Of a DNA stretch of 5,853 bases, positions 5,427 through 5,853 are shown piece by piece. The first letter of the stretch is position 1, and each line of letters begins with the position of its first letter. The notes beneath the pieces are model-generated. The model saw only the letters and a list, made by a program, of their open reading frames with translations. It had not been told where the DNA came from and did no database searches. A program made the position numbers and the translations under genes. This stretch comes from a bacterium (GTDB lineage Bacteria; Verrucomicrobiota; Verrucomicrobiae; JAJYAR01): the NCBI GenBank assembly GCA_021779435.1, contig JAJYAR010000195.1, positions 1-5,853 of the forward strand. The letters are read 5' to 3'.

Positions 5427-5434
5427 ATGGGTTA

Positions 5435-5853
5435 TTAGGCCGTGTGGACGGATTTAACCAGCATCAGCCCACAGGCAAAGCTGATAATGGCTGAGTAGCT
5501 GATGTCGGTCTTCTCACAGCGCATTGCCACGCGTTTGAAGCGCTTGAGCCTGCCGATTGCCTGTTCGACGCGCGCTCGTAGTTTATAGAGGCGCTTTGGG
5601 AAAAAGCGTCCTCTCTGCCGGGAGTTTTCGCGGCGCGGGATGACCGGTGTGATGCCGCGCGCGAGGGCCGCCGCTCGATTGGCCCCGCTGTCATATCCCT
5701 TATCCGTCATCGCAATGCGTGGGCGGATGTCCGGGCCGATGTCGAGCGATGTCTCGAACTGAGTACTGTCGCTGACCTCGCCGCCGGTCAGGTGGAAGTC
5801 GAGAGGGTTGCCGTCGAGATCGGTCTTGAGGTGGATTTTGGTCGAGAAACCGC
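5435..5853 (-). CDS. IS5-family DDE transposase, C-terminal part
   Basis: This is the C-terminal 138 residues of a DDE transposase that catalyses cut-and-paste movement of its IS. The frame enters at the window edge as GFSTKIHLKTDLDGNPLDF, matching the IS5-type strand that follows the first catalytic Asp, which lies outside. The second catalytic Asp is in the TDKGYDS motif. The catalytic Glu is in ARVEQAIGRLKRFKRVA, the normal IS5 spacing and context (RxxVExxxgRLKxfRrva). The protein ends SVHTA with TAA at 5435-5437. An internal ATG at 5710 would give a 91-residue protein, but that is only the tail of the longer frame. No frameshift is visible in the part present. The N-terminal region is missing only because the window ends, so it cannot be called truncated in the genome. 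Confidence 0.9.
   Translation of the reverse strand, partial: GFSTKIHLKTDLDGNPLDFHLTGGEVSDSTQFETSLDIGPDIRPRIAMTDKGYDSGANRAAALARGITPVIPRRENSRQRGRFFPKRLYKLRARVEQAIGRLKRFKRVAMRCEKTDISYSAIISFACGLMLVKSVHTA

Larger units (their letters stand above)
4802..5434. other. Region between recombinase operon and IS, no intact gene
   Basis: No intact gene is supported across these ~630 bases. Open frames on both strands are overlapping and give low-complexity or unrecognised products. What can be seen is a small palindrome (4830-4840), a perfect 8-bp inverted repeat (5093-5116), four 8-of-9 matches to the DnaA box (5075-5310), a coding-like plus-strand stretch without a start (5093-5335), and a short repeat cluster next to the transposase (5403-5426). 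The upstream signals of the minus-strand recombinase operon must lie in the left part. The region could be a control or replication region of the element, or gene remnants. Confidence 0.45.
5403..5853 (-). mobile_element. IS5-family insertion sequence, 3' part only
   Basis: The right edge of the window holds the downstream end of an insertion sequence identified by its transposase. The exact end and the target duplication cannot be fixed. The boundary probably lies between the repeats at ~5403 and the transposase stop at 5435. The upstream half and the second inverted repeat are beyond 5853. Confidence 0.6.

Noticed and set aside
5435..5710. A separate 91-residue protein starting at the internal ATG
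   Set aside because: The same frame continues upstream to the window edge with typical IS5 transposase sequence, so the ATG is internal.

Overview
The window is GC-rich and looks like accessory or junction DNA from an alphaproteobacterium, possibly Rhodospirillales or Acetobacteraceae. This placement is an inference. It rests on base composition, on the type of serine recombinase, on the IS5-type transposase, and on a fragment that looks like the 3' end of an alphaproteobacterial initiator tRNA. No rRNA, complete tRNA, CRISPR array or recognisable defence or secretion gene is present.

Layout. Bases 1-663 hold no gene I can support; they are partly AT-richer than the rest and contain small hairpins. 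Bases 664-1155 (+) encode a VOC/glyoxalase-fold protein that keeps a full His-Glu-His-Glu metal-ligand pattern. A 372-base spacer with hairpins and a possible minus-strand gene fragment follows. Bases 1528-2901 (+) encode an MmgE/PrpD-family protein. Both genes read rightward and may be small-molecule catabolic genes, but nothing shows that they work together.

The most informative spot is the junction at about 2907-3029. An 18-base match to the 3' end of an initiator tRNA-Met (2960-2977) is followed 24 bases later by a plus-strand rho-independent terminator (3002-3029). The rest of the tRNA is absent. A large serine recombinase (2931-4610, minus) reads antisense through both the terminator and the tRNA fragment and ends in the sequence to the left. 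This is what one expects at the end of an integrative element that uses the 3' end of tRNA-fMet as its attachment site. Here the element is joined to sequence that is not the tRNA, so the junction is secondary, rearranged or decayed.

Upstream of the recombinase, and probably in the same operon (GTGA stop/start overlap), is a 64-residue protein of unknown function (4607-4801, minus). Bases 4802-5434 have no intact gene. They contain an 8-bp perfect inverted repeat, four sequences one base away from the DnaA box, and a coding-like stretch with no start. The right edge (5435-5853, minus) is the C-terminal part of an IS5-family transposase that runs out of the window, suggesting that an insertion sequence has landed in or beside the element. 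I see no clearly new system. The tRNA-end/terminator/recombinase fusion and the coupled small protein deserve the closest look.
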